A stretch of 64,000 nucleotides of DNA from Sthenelais limicola (Eukaryota; Annelida; Polychaeta; Phyllodocida; Sigalionidae): the NCBI GenBank assembly GCA_942159475.1, contig OW804094.1, positions 45,628,966 to 45,692,965 on the forward strand, read 5' to 3'. The translations under genes were made by a program, and so were the position numbers. The notes under the pieces are model-generated. The model did no database searches. It saw only the letters and a program-made list of their open reading frames with translations, and was not told the DNA's origin. Below are positions 21,001 through 33,510 of the stretch, in pieces. Positions within the stretch are counted from its first letter, which is position 1; each line of letters starts with the position of its first letter.

Positions 21001-23306
21001 AAAGAAGATTAAGAATGTGTTTAGAATCAGCAAGCAGAGAGGAGGTTGCAGTAGGCAGGGTAAAGAGAGGTTTAAAGACAACTTGCTATCATTGGATACC
21101 CATGACTATAAAACCTGCTTGGGCTTGCATAAATGACAAAATCAAGGACCTGCAGCCACGCAGGCCCCATCTGCAAGTCTGGCTGCAGTCGGCTGCGTAT
21201 TGCCTGATTCCCAGCGTACATTTAAAGCAGCTGGGGGAGGGACCTATGTGAAGGTTGTGTCAATGCTGTACTACAACACCCCCTTCTGGCCTAATTCTGT
21301 ATGACACTTGTGACATCTCCAAGAGAAACAGGACAGACGCCTACAAGACACTGGAGGAAATCATGGCAGATGTTGTGCTTCTTTCTCAGGTTCTGAGGAC
21401 AGCAAAGAAACTAAAAATGGATAGTTTAATGACTCCCTGCTCCACGTATATTTTCTAACGTGAGGATGATTGCGCAGAGACAGTTGCAAACAGATTAACC
21501 TAATTACTAACTTGAAACAACCAGTAAGAATGTTCTTTTTCAGCCGTTAATTGCTGGCTTATAATTGAACTATAAAAGAATGGGGCATATGTATATGATA
21601 TGCCATTTTATAGAAGGAATTGTTCTGCCAAGAAGTGTCTTGCTACCTTTTATAATTTTTCAACTGACTTTCCTGATGCAGACTACTAGTCTGACTCTTC
21701 CAGTTCCTGGAATACATGGGACACCGTCCTTTACATTTTATTTAGCGAATAATACCCTCTTCAGATATAATTGCTGATCTCTGTCTATTGTCCTAGTTAA
21801 AAATGTCTTGTAATCTCAATTTTGGCAGGTCGTCCTCAAACAGCTTATGTTACCCTACAGTGTTAGATGCCAGTCCTCCTCTTGGTTAATAACCTACATG
21901 CAATTTCCGCACACATACCTGTTTTCATGTACTTCGTTCGACTCAATGAATAGTATGAATAGAGGGGAATACATGACTTAATGTCAATGTTAGACATTGC
22001 GTGCCAGCAGCTCTCATACAACCTTGTCGTGTTGACTTGTTGGAAGGAGATATTCTTTTTCAGGGATCAGCATGAACTGGATGGGAAGACTTAGCAGGTC
22101 ATGTCAAGGAAGGCAGGACTGTTGTGGCATAAACAGGGCACGGGGGCATGAGTTAAATACAGCTATGTGCTGGGAATAATTATCATGAATGCAATATTTG
22201 AATGAATGATATAATATATGTACCTTATTTACTGCAGCGATCGTGAACAAAACTATGACCATCTATATTTAATGCATTTTAATATTAAGTTGAATTGCAT
22301 CTTTTCTTTCTCGTCTGATCTTCAGTTGCTGATAATGTATAATGACATATTCGTGAGATCCCCATCAGAACAATATTGCAAATTGATACAAAGAGATAAA
22401 ATACTTCGCCGAAACCAGAATTGTTGGCTGAAAATCTTTGGGAAATTTGTTAAAAAGAACCCTCAAAAGTTAAACAACTGAAATTACTTCAGATGACTTC
22501 CCAAGATAATTTTCTCAGATGTTTTGAAACTCAGATCCAAAACAGTTTTACTGCCAACTTTTGTCAGAGCAGAAAAATTACAGTGACCAACTCAGAGAAA
22601 GAATTTCAAGGCACGTGGCGCTTTATTGGATTACTAAGGATGGAAAATAAAGATGGCGTATTTGGCCAAGGTCACGAAGCCGGCAGACGAGTGATGCGTG
22701 TGATACGTTTTGTGGCTCGTGCTTAACATAGAACATGGCTTCATTCTGTCACGAAAAGTGACTTTTTATTCCCAAAAGAATCTGCGTCTACATTTCAAAG
22801 CCCTTCTTCAAAAGGCTCCTTTGACTTCTCTCTCTGCACGGAGTTTGTTCCATGTCTTTCGTGATGGTCCGAGTACAATGTATCTGTTTTCTTTTCGTAT
22901 ATTAATTGGAATCACACAGTATGTAGACTATGTTGTTCAAGAACATACTTCTTCAAAAGCTTAGGCCTAATGCCTAGTCCATTTTAACTCCATGTAGTTT
23001 CATCATCAAACAATCTTTCAGCAATAAGGGGTGATATTTTCTTCTTGAAAATGTTGCCAGAGCAACAAAACATTATATGAAGAATGTCGGTACCCCGGGA
23101 ATCTGATCTATCAGAATTTGATAAATACCGTAGTTTATATTCCTTTCCCGATATAACTATTTTAAGTCCAAATGCTGTTATTTCACCATGGCATTTTAAG
23201 ACAAATCCTCTATGAAGGGACTTCGTTCCCAAATCTGAAGTGACCAGAAATAATTCGTTTCCTATATATGAAATTACTTCATTATCGTTTTAATTGGTTT
23301 TTGTTT
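18060..23306. other. Long non-coding stretch
   Basis: Frames of 100-147 codons at 19184-19851 and 20638-21251 overlap one another on opposite strands or in CT-rich DNA and have no consistent splice sites. The segment 21100-21440 is somewhat coding-like on the + strand but gives no domain. A (GT)n-(G)11 junction is at 20937-20963. An exact TAGGCCTA is at 22962-22969, and CCAAGGTCA, an SF-1/ERR-type half-site, is near 22666. Confidence 0.5.
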
Positions 23307-23338
23307 GTATGTATGTATGTATGTATGTATGTATGTAT
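23307..23338 (+). repeat. (GTAT)8 microsatellite
   Basis: Eight uninterrupted GTAT units. Confidence 0.98.
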
Positions 23339-26300
23339 AATGTTTATCCCCAGAAATGCGTACATATAGATAGAAATAATAATACAGTAAATTTACACCG
23401 GCAAAGGGAGCCTCTCTTCTATTAAAACCATAACTCTTCATAGCTTTTCCATAGCAAAATGGAGTTGAAATAAAATGAAATAAAAGTATAATAAACTAAG
23501 CTAGTAAAATCGGATACATACAGTATTTTATTCAGGATATAAATTACGCAAAGTGCTATTTTCATCACACCGTGATCAAACACTGATTTGCAAAGTTTTA
23601 ATCTTCGATCTTTCGGAAAGGTTTATAATACTGTTTTCTTACTGTCCTTCGCGATAAAACAAAAACCTGAACAATGCTGACAAGTTGCAAATTTATGTTA
23701 CTTATCCTTTATCGCTTCATTTTCATCCGCATTATATTACCGAAGAATGCTCCCCAAATACCTTTTATGTCATGTTAAAATCTGCGCATATTTGGCATTG
23801 AAACAAGTCATTCTTTGTTGAGGGACATGCTTTCAAATTTCTAACCACATGTGGCAGGGTGAAGGGTGAAAGAGTTTATTCAAGATGATTTTTTTCTGGG
23901 GAACTGATTGAAGATTTGCGTGAGGGGACGTTTAGTCTCACAGCTGTGTTTCGACCTATGTCCAGAACGTAGGAGGAATTTAGAAAAATGCTTATTGAAA
24001 AGCCTGGCGCCTGGGATATTCTGTAGACAACAGGTGTGCGCATGGCAAAGCAAACACTGTACGACAGGATATGCGAGGGATAGAGAGGAGAGAGAAGGTT
24101 AGTAAAAAGCTGAGTGGAAAAGAGTCAAAACGAAGCCAAGACTGTGTGTGTGCGGGGAGGGGGGGGGGGGGGCGGAGGGATTGAGAGAGGGCAGAAAGGT
24201 AGTGGGATAAGAGAAATATTCTGGCAGACACAGAGAATGAGAGGAAGAGAATTTACTCCACTGGATGAGTGCAGTATGTAATGTATGTAGTATGTAGCTC
24301 ACAACATATTTACACAAGAAAAACAATCCATTACATGTATGCCGGTAATAGGAGAGGTAGTCAAGATATCCCCCAAAGTCAGCTTACTTAAATTGTTGAT
24401 ACAGGAGATAAATCGTTAGGATATTGAACATGACGACCGCTTTCAAAATTTTACCGATTTAATCTTTTCCATTTTGCCAGTATTATATATATCTTGCAAG
24501 ACCAAAGCCAGTTGCAGGAGACAACGGAAAGTTAGAATGAGATATTCAATGTTTGTTGGATGGGAGAGGACATTGGACCTGTTATGAGATATTATGAAAA
24601 CTGATTAATATCTAAGTGTAAGCCATCGGGGAGTGACTCATGTCACCTGCTCACTTTGTCATGAACCAGCGTGTTCAGCCACCCACTCAGCACTCGCCCG
24701 CCACTTCGGTCGCCATCTTGTGGAGTTTAACATAACTAGTATAATTTGTGCAAATTACTTTTAACAGGTGAACATACCTAACATCTTCATCTGCTGCTCC
24801 GTGTAGCTGTGATGATATTAAATAAGAGCCGTGGATAAACTTTCCATTAGAGGTGGTGAAAATAGCCGTAGGTGTAGGTATGATTGCTAATATGAAATAT
24901 GGCTAGACATAATCACAGCATACACACCTGATATATGAGCACCTGTCATTTAGAAAATTGAAAAAAATGAGAGCTGCTCCTGATGATACGTGTAGTGGTA
25001 TCATTACAAGAGTATCGCCGAACGAAGCCACCTCGAAAAAATAATTAATTTCATGAAGCAGCCATATACAGGTAGAAAAATACACTTGGACATGCATACT
25101 ATAGACATAGTATATAGCATAAGCGGCAGTTATATTATTCCAATATCATGTGAAACTGCATGCACAATGGCAATGCCACATCTGGGAGGTGGAATATCAT
25201 CTAGAAAAACCTCCTCACTCCATGTCGGCCACACCTTTTGATGCCAGGCGTCGCTAATTGCATAACAGCAGGTCTGAGCCTTGCTTCCACCATGTAAAGT
25301 GGACGCATAAATAGGCATAGATGAGGTGTAGGGCAGAGAGAGGAGGCATGGGATTAAAGGCACCCCGGGGAGTTAACAGGCACGCGCACACCTGAGATGG
25401 GCACCCACTACTCACCTGATAAATTGCAGTCAGTTTCACTCGAGAAAGTAATCTAGATGTATTGCATTGACCGCTACCCGGCCACCGCACAGATTTGAGG
25501 CCAAGGTCTCCCATAGTTGGAAGGGAGAAAGAGAATTAAGAGGGCGCCTGTGATAATATATTCAATAATGCTGTTAGGGAGAGCTGCATATAGGAGCTGT
25601 TTGTAAGTAATAGTGAGAAAATGACTCATGAAGTTCAAGGAGACGTCGTCTTCAGTTCTATCTTGGCGTACACAATGTGTCCCTTGAGTATTCATGTTGT
25701 TTGATATACATAGTGCTTGTAAAGTAGTAAACGGGGGTTTAAATGCTTGGTATCCCATCTTTCTCGAAACGGTAACCCGGCAAGGATTGCCTGAAAGCCC
25801 ATACGCGCCTCAGTTCAAAGAAACAAGTGTCTTATCCCAAAGATTCCAATTCATATTCGACTTTAACTATATCTACACAGAGCATACTAAGTTTTACCCA
25901 AGGGAGCATTGTTTCTGAAGTCATTATTATATACATTTCCTTTGAAGGGAGACATTGTCTGTTGCGAAAGCTCCAGAATGTGCTCAGGAGCCTGGCCTAT
26001 CTCTAAAAACGCAGAAAACGTGTATTAGCTTGGGGAGTTTTCCAATCATTAGACATCAAAGGTTTACCTAATGGGAGATACATAGTGATGTTCTACTGTG
26101 GATAACTCATTTATCCCCTGCCAAATCCTAACCCCCGCCATGATGATTGAGTTGGATCCGACCAGGGATTTCTTTTCTGTGCATGTACGTGGGAATCTGT
26201 TGCTTTCCCCTTTAATTCTACTTTGATCTAAGAAGGAGCGTAAGGACGGTGATGGTAATATAGGGGACCTGCACATGTATACTGAGAGTCACATGTCAAA

Positions 26301-27337
26301 ATACATGAATAGATAGCTGTAAGTGAAAGGCATGTTTAACAGAGAATATTCTTGGCAATGTCTGCCTCTTTGTTTTACGTTGATCAGGAAAATAGCAATA
26401 CTTCTTGGTTTACGCTCATGAGGGGAAAATATAATTAGAAGCCGGATAGACTCATGCTTCTGTCTATCGAGAGAAATATAAAAGGAAGTTGATCCATAGA
26501 CCTTGTTCAAAATAGTGATAAAGCAAGTGGTCCTGTCTCTAGTATGCTCACTGGTCACAACTTCAGTTGCATGATGTAAACTCCCCCTATAATTGGCGCC
26601 TAAAATGCAGTAATATCAAATGATGGATCATCACTATAAGCCGGTTATATCGAGCTTTCAATGGAGCTGATACAACCCCTTCTTGGAAGTAAACTGCATC
26701 CTGCTCCCCTGAAGTGTGTTTTTATCTTTTTGTTCCTCCTCGTTTCAACAAAGCCTCTTCTAATCGTGGTCTTATACTGCAAATACATCAGTAATCGCTA
26801 TCTTATGATTGAGCGAGAGCTTAATCATTTTGGGGGGATTTTTAGGAGTCGGTAGCGAAAAAGCAGCAGGCTGATATTGATGGTAAAACTTGGTAATTGA
26901 TGTGGGCGGAAAAAGCTTTTTCTATCAGGAGATTCATTTAAAAATTGGTGCATGTTTACAGAAAGGTTTCCTCCTCACGCGAAGGCCATTTCCCTACCAA
27001 CGCGCGCTTTCTTAAGGCACCATTATTTCTAAAAATGCACATTTCATCGCGCGGCGGTCATTTTGCTCTTGTTCAGACTCTTTAAACAGAGAACTTGCCG
27101 CGTGTCCTCCCTCTGCACAACCTCCTCTTCCTCCTCTTAGCATTCTCAAACATGCCCGACCGCAGGTGTTGAGCATCGAGAAAATCTTAAAATCAAGAAG
27201 ACCACTTAGAATTCATCCAGGGCTTTGCTTTCTCAGTGTCTTGCCTGAGTCAGCCTACCCTGCGTCGCCACCCTCCACTCCTTCCTTGTCTACCCCCCCC
27301 CCCCCCAACTTCCCACCCCCACACACTCCTGTCACAG
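23339..27337. other. Long non-coding stretch
   Basis: Contains a purine-rich tract with 14 consecutive G (24159-24172) preceded by (GT)n, and a reverse-strand juxtaposed ATCAG|GTGAGT at 25416/25415 with only a weak pyrimidine tract. Near 27000-27100 there is CpG-rich sequence, followed by a strong pyrimidine tract CTCCTCTTCCTCCTCTTAG. No gene recognised. Confidence 0.5.
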
Positions 27338-27401
27338 CATGGGGAGATTTCAGATATTATCTCGGGTGTGAAGGTGCCTTTTGCCCGCGAGGACTTTCAA
27401 G
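27338..27401 (+). CDS. Candidate 64-nt exon, unrecognised
   Basis: A very long pyrimidine tract including 14 C (27293-27306) leads to TGTCACAG at 27337. The donor TTTCAAG|GTAATC follows at 27401/27402. In phase 0 it reads HGEISDIISGVKVPFAREDF. A second phase is also open, and its stop codon TAA falls exactly inside the donor, a common sign of a genuine exon end. No family is recognised. The alternative is chance juxtaposition around a simple repeat. Confidence 0.35.
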
Positions 27402-29634
27402 GTAATCCTGAGCCAGAGTTTCCAACCCAAGGCCCTCGGGCTCTAAAATAGGAGATTTACATGGACGCCAGCTTCGATCCAGATTTACATGAAATTATAT
27501 AGAAAAATGGTCTTTGAAATAAAAACCAACTATCCAATAATACAGATTTGTAGATATTTGTTTGTTTGTTAGATATCTATGAATATGGTTAAGAATGTGG
27601 ACAAAGTAGAAGCCCTCAGCTTTTCATCAATATGGATCTGTGGTATTTTCTTTCTCTCATATATTGAAGAGAAGGCAAGGCGGTGTATGTGTGTATGACA
27701 GAGAAATCTCTCTAAGCAAGGGAGAAAGACTCAAAGAAAGAATGGTGGAACGAAAGAAAGAAACACAGGCAGAGTAATGAAGATAACAGAGTTGAACGAA
27801 GTGGGCGAAAAATGGAGGGGCTGCTCTTTGAAATTATAAAATCTAAAAGAGCTCTGCCCTGGGGAGAGTCGAAGCAGACATGCGCAAAAGGCATTAGGGC
27901 GAAGTCTGAATTCAGGATAAATCAGAGTGTAAATTAAGTTGTATTGTAGCATATAATTCAATTTTCGCCTTTAACAAGGGCTCAAAATGAGAGTGAGTGA
28001 CAAAACTTGGACCTATCACGCAATACAACCAATACCATCATCATATCATTACTTGTTTACCATAGATGTGTGCCTCATGATATGTACTAGAAGATAACGT
28101 TCTGAGTATATATGAATTGCTAACATTTTATTTGTACAACTGAATTTTGAGTATAAAACAACCCAAAGAAATTGAAGAATACAGTGGATTAAATTTCAAT
28201 CTGTCCTGAATGCAGCGCGCTTATAAATAGAACAGCGATATCGCGTAGCGCAGTTTAGGTGGATTTCACGTGAAAATACTGCTGATTGTTTTCACTTCTT
28301 TCTCAGCTTCTAACGAACATATGTACAGACAGAAACCATTATCAGAAAGCGAAGAGTCGGGTGTATGATACTTCTATTATGTTATGATCTATTCCTGTGA
28401 ATTTGCGATCGTACACAATGAGCTGCAGTAGTGCTCGTTCACTTTGTTTTGGTTGCTTTCCTAAGCTGCGCTATGAGTTGTCAAATGTCACTAAGATTAC
28501 TTGTTGATCCTGTCCGTTTTACCACATACCTTTCACCACACTCTCTCCAATATATAACGTGCGTGGTATAGACTGCATTGTGGTGTAAATGGGATGTAAA
28601 TGGAATGTGTAACTTAATTTAAGAAACTTTCCACCCAAAATATTATGAATTTAATTGGCAGGAACCATTGGCCTTTGCCTTTAGATTACTGATGCAGAAG
28701 CATATATTTGAATAGCTATTCTAGCTGAATGGGAATAGTCTAAGGGGTTCTTCATGTACATTCCACCAGGAACTTCGATTTATCCTCGTTAAGTCAATAT
28801 CTCGATATGTATAGTCTTCCTCTCTATAGATTCTACATATTTCTTGTCAGTAATATAGAATTCCAAAACCCTGGACGATAGGGGGAACAGACCTATACCC
28901 AGCCAGCTATGAAATACTAGGAAGGGCACTTTATTAAATCATGTGCGCATATTAATTGATCCTGCTCAATCACATCTGATTAATGCTCATGGTGAAATGA
29001 CTGCTGGGCTTTCCCGAGTGCATTAAAGACAATGGTGTAGAATAAAACATTAGAATGATCTTGGAAACACGATCCATGGGCAGTTTCTGAATACATCATT
29101 TATGAATATATGCGTGATTCGAACAGGCATATTCTCCTAAGAGTAGGTTGTTTTTATCTACACTTCATACCCAGACGATTTAAATTCTTATTTTCTCTCA
29201 TCCATGATTTGGGGCATTTGTCCGAATGTAGTGCCTGACGGCTAGTTGTCGGACAAATATCAAAGATATTTTGATATTGTCCATGTATGCATATGCAGAT
29301 TTATCCGAGTGTATATTGAATGAGTATTCGTTCAAAAATACATATTCTCAAGTCAGAATGATCCATCAATTAATCCTTGCTTCAGTAAATTGAAGTAAAT
29401 ACACATACCCTTTGACTTGGACAAATAACAATTTAGGTGTCCATGGTGAAGAGTTTAAATAATATATGGACATGGTATAGGACAAAGGGATACACATGTA
29501 ATCAATTCTGTATGGACCATCAATTCATCTGGTTTGCCATTAAACTGTTAATTAATCAACAAGGAGGCTGATTTGTTACGCCCATCCTTCACTTAGTGCT
29601 CGTTCATTACATTAATTATCCTGACATGATATAC
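27402..29634. other. Non-coding stretch
   Basis: AT-rich with a purine-rich patch at 27715-27770. Nothing else recognised. Confidence 0.55.
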
Positions 29635-29925
29635 CTGCACTTCAAAGTAGCAGTCATTATTTATTAATAAATCCCTGGGTATCATTGACAGGCGTTTTAA
29701 TACTGGATATACCACATCGATCTCTGTCAGTCTATCAAATGCTCGGAGCAACTCTATCGCTCTTATCTCAAGCGATAAATAGGCTCCAACTCGGGGCATA
29801 AAAAAGCAACAAAGACGCCTTATTTCCTCCTCATTTAAATAAAGATTCTTTATGGTAGTGGTGGAGGGTAGTGGTACGTTCTCTTTCGCCCCTTGCCTTC
29901 TCAGTGTGTGCGAAAGCAAGTGAGT
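29635..29925 (-). CDS. Candidate exon, unrecognised helical protein segment
   Basis: The reverse strand is open for 97 codons from just after a TAG (29926-29928) to a good donor GTGCAG|GTATAT at 29635/29634. The frame continues only to 29593 without splicing. The translation is protein-like and helix-rich, for example NLYLNEEEIRRLCC and LSLEIRAIELLRAFDRL. The upstream AG has a weak pyrimidine tract, and codons are not GC-biased, so chance is a real alternative. Confidence 0.28.
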
Positions 29926-31780
29926 CTAGTCCTTGGTAATGGATAAATAAATGAAGATAGTTTTACTTCATGAAATAATCACAAGTGGGGATTTTAGAGA
30001 GTAAACATGTCACAATAAACTTATATTACATAAGAAAGGTGCCCCATTACCTGCTCCTTAATGCGTTCTAATATATCTGTTCATGCTACCTGAATACGGA
30101 ATGGAAACAGTGGCTGGTAAACATTAGCACTGTCAAAAAGGTTTGCCAGGTGATACGTGTCTGCTGGATATTTCTGAGCTCTGACTAACTAATTGTTTAT
30201 CTTGTAGATTATAGACTCCATCTTTCTATATTAAATAATCCGAGATGAATAATTAATAGATCAAAATGTGTACAGGTGATTTCTTTTAGAATATGTGAAT
30301 CATCTATTTTTCTAATATTCCGAGCACTAGTTTTATGATGGATACATAAATGAGCTTCGATTCTGATGATCTTTAAAGCGCTTGTACCACACCTACCATG
30401 TTCCAAGTATCCCTACCTCTTTCCACTCTTCCACGTAATCTGCTTTAGCTGGAGGGTATATCACGTTCATGCGACACATCTCTTCATTTCGCAAATGGCT
30501 CCCCTCTGCGACTCTCTCCCGCTCAGCTCTCTCTATCTATCTATCCCTCTCTTTCAGAACTGTAGTTCTTTCATTATAGGAACTCCTGAGTACTTGTATA
30601 GCCCTGAGCACAAGTCCCAGGCTATGTTTATTATGTAGACAAAAGAAACAGGCTACAAATAGCCCCGCGTGCCTATTGTCCAGGGTCCATTATGCATCAC
30701 CTGGAATACGGGCGGGCTTAGGGGATCCCCGGGGTGCCGCCTCGGAGATTCATCATTTGGTGGCTGGAGGAGGGATTTTTCTGTAATTAATTCCCCAGAA
30801 ATGTGTCTGCTAATGAAATAGGAAGTAGGAAGCGGCTCGGGGACCTCTAGAGGGTACAAACAGTACCACTAATAGGTGTGCGTAGAGGTGTGGATATGGA
30901 AGGAGGGAGGGGAAGGAGGAGGGAGCATGTAAGTTAAGGTTGGATCAATGGAATGGAATGAAACCCAAGGTGAGGATGAATTGAAATGATCCAGTTGATA
31001 TACTAGCTATGTCCGCAGGAGCATTTACTGCCGAGAGGACGTTCCTTACCTGTGCACCTCATCTCATGTACTAGCCATTTGCAATAAACAATTCTGATAA
31101 TATTTATTTGATAAGGAGGTGGCGGGGCACACACTTGACATAATAGTGGTACAATGTCAGATGAGAACGTGAAGGTCGAGCGAGAACTGAAGTAGTAGAG
31201 TTGTAGAAAATTGCGCAGGAGCCAAGACGGGCAACTGCATGTTTCACCCCATCGCACTAATGGGTGTTAATTGTTATGCCTCAGGCAAATCCTATTGTCC
31301 TAGTACATGTATACTCCTACATGAAATTGTTAGTACACAACCAACCCTATCTCTGCCATGCCGTACAGTAGGATTCTCTTCTAATTACACACTTCATTAT
31401 AATGAATAAGAAATGTGTGATTTCAAAGCAATCAATGCAAAATCTTTAGTTCAGCACCCATCTGTCTGACACCATCGTGCCCCTATATCATAAGTTGGAA
31501 GTAATTGTTTATTCGTATTTTTACTATAGATGCAGGAAGAAGTAGAATCGTTCCAAAATCTAATGTTTCATGTGTATATTTTAATTTCCGTGTAAGAATT
31601 CTTGATGAGAATTCATAGTAACGTATCCATACTTAACCACATATAAGTTGCCACCAACAAGCTTTGATTGAATGACCCTCTGTTTGTTACTTTATTTAAA
31701 TATGTTTTTCTTTGCAATGTATAGCTCCATGGACTTTGGGCTTGTCTCCTTACAAGGCTATTATTCCATTTACTTACATT
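29926..31780. other. Non-coding stretch
   Basis: Includes CT-rich sequence at 30510-30560 and a GGA-rich tract at 30895-30930. A donor-like CCAAG|GTGAGG (near 30967, +) has no matching upstream exon. Confidence 0.55.
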
Positions 31781-31911
31781 GAACCAAATCCCAGACCTAT
31801 CAGAAGCAGGGCTCCTGAAAAAAGCCCCACTTTTGAAATACTACTCAGTCTTTCCTGAATGAATGGGCCCTTTTCATATGCTACTCTTTATGATAAACTA
31901 TGGGAAGCCTT
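31781..31911. repeat. 131-bp dispersed duplication, copy 1
   Basis: Aligns without gaps to 33380-33510 at an offset of exactly 1599 bases, with about 10 differences in 131 positions (about 92% identity). The shared core includes CACTTTTGAAATACTACTCA and, further on, GAATGGGCCCTTTTCATATG. It is probably two copies of a repeat family or a segmental duplication. No inverted ends or target duplications are seen. Confidence 0.95.
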
Positions 31912-32321
31912 TCATACGTTGTGTCTTTGGAAAATAAAGCTAGAAGACGGCCATATATTCCCTCCGCCCATTCCCCATCGGTGCAATAAATGTGGATCAG
32001 CGTTCCTCTTGTTAATGATGTCACAAGGGAGTGATAGGAGTCAAACGCAGAGTGCCTGTCGCTCAAGAAGGGGTTGCTCACAGTGAAAAGGGGCACCAGG
32101 GGTACAATGTCAGTAACTTACATAGTTCTTTTGTGTTTCAAATATCTTTTTACATGCATATGTGTTGATTCTCTCCGCACTATCTATCATTGTTTAGCTT
32201 CCTTGTTTTCATTAGCTTAAACTTGATATTACCATTGCTAATCAGCCTCAAGCATAGGTTACCTTCTTGCGGTCCCATTACAAATCTACGTATATTTGTA
32301 AGAAACCTTGAAAGCTATTTG

Positions 32322-32357
32322 AAAGCTAAGCTAAATATCAAAGCTAAGCTAAATATC
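32322..32357. repeat. 18-bp tandem duplication
   Basis: AAAGCTAAGCTAAATATC is repeated exactly, end to end (32322-32339 and 32340-32357). Because 18 is a multiple of three, the + frame through it repeats six residues, but no exon is supported. Confidence 0.95.
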
Positions 32358-33052
32358 GAAAGCCAGAAACTGATTGGTAGGCAAGCATGTGAAAAATGTA
32401 CCCATATACCTCCCCTTTCCTAGTCCCTGCCTCCCGTAGTGACCATAAGCAGTTATGGGAGGCCAGGGTGTATGCGGTGTATGAACATGACCATCCCCTA
32501 TATTGCCATTACATGCTGGATATTGCCTTAAGGGACTGTAGCGGGCCCCTACCCGCCTGTCACACAGCCACAATGCGTGCCCTCGCGGTGGCTAGTCTGC
32601 CATGATTATACCTCAGCCAAGCCTGCCTGTAGAGTGTTAAATCCATAGCTATACATCTACCTACTCACCACACCTTGCTTTACATCTTCCTTTGCAATCC
32701 TGCGGTTCATTCTTGATATATATATCATATTAATGATATTATATAGTTATAGGTTCCCTTTCTCATTGCCTGTTTCTTTGGTTTACTGTTTTGTTCTCCG
32801 TTATTCTCCTTTTTTGTTGAAATTAATATTATTATTGCTAATAGTTCCTAAGTTTCCCCATTTCAAGCAAAGAGTTCAAAAGTAAGATGTTGCCATAGTT
32901 ATGATATAATTGATAATTTTTCTTATATCTTCTAATTTCTTTCATCTTGCATAATCACTCGTAATATTTCATCATCATCTTTGTTGTAGGATTTCCTTTT
33001 CATTGCAGCTGCTTCTTTTTTCATCTTCACATGGGGATTGTTTTTTTCTCAG

Positions 33053-33073
33053 AATTAAATCTGAACTTATATT
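33053..33073 (+). CDS. Candidate 21-nt micro-exon
   Basis: TTGTTTTTTTCTCAG, a very strong 3' splice site, ends at 33052 and GTGAGT starts at 33074. The 21 bases between are open in one phase (ATT AAA TCT GAA CTT ATA). Micro-exons exist in animals, but such short AG-GT pairs also arise by chance. Confidence 0.15.
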
Positions 33074-33379
33074 GTGAGTATTTCTAATCAGCAGCCCTGT
33101 TTTGATCACCGTTGACTTCATATTCATTGTCAAGATCAATGAACGTCCATATTTATAAGCATGAACAATATGTTCTACCCGAGGAATGAATATGTAGCAA
33201 GTCTATATGTATAAAGATGTGGAGTCTTTCTTCTTAGAGAAGTAAAGATAATCTAGTTTATATAAATTAACAGAATATCTATTTAAATCCTATTTGTACT
33301 TTCAACTAAGCCCAGTTCAAAGTGTGAGCGAAGTGTGGGCAGTATACGCAAGAATTTAAGAATCGAAAAACCAGACTGT

Positions 33380-33510
33380 GAACCAAATTCCAGACCTGTC
33401 CGAAGCAAGACTCCTAAAACAAACCCCACTTTTGAAATACTACTCAGTCTTTCCTGGATGAATGGGCCCTTTTCATATGCTACTCTTTTTGATAAACTAT
33501 GGGAAGCCTT
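33380..33510. repeat. 131-bp dispersed duplication, copy 2
   Basis: The partner of 31781-31911. Both strands are open through this copy, giving the frames 33335-33664 (+) and 33283-33564 (-). The reading frame is broken by a stop in copy 1 on both strands, so coding is not conserved between copies. Confidence 0.95.

Larger units (their letters stand above)
31912..33379. other. Non-coding stretch between the duplicated blocks
   Basis: AT-rich. Contains an 18-bp tandem duplication and a micro-exon-like signal, both listed separately. Confidence 0.5.

Noticed and set aside
21081..21458. Coding-like + frames with plausible codons
   Set aside because: Splice signals do not fit (GTTCTG is a poor donor), and the stretch is rich in CTGCAG words that bias codon appearance.
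25404..25430. Reverse-strand juxtaposed ATCAG|GTGAGT
   Set aside because: The pyrimidine tract is short and interrupted, and the direction is opposite to the better recursive-site candidates.
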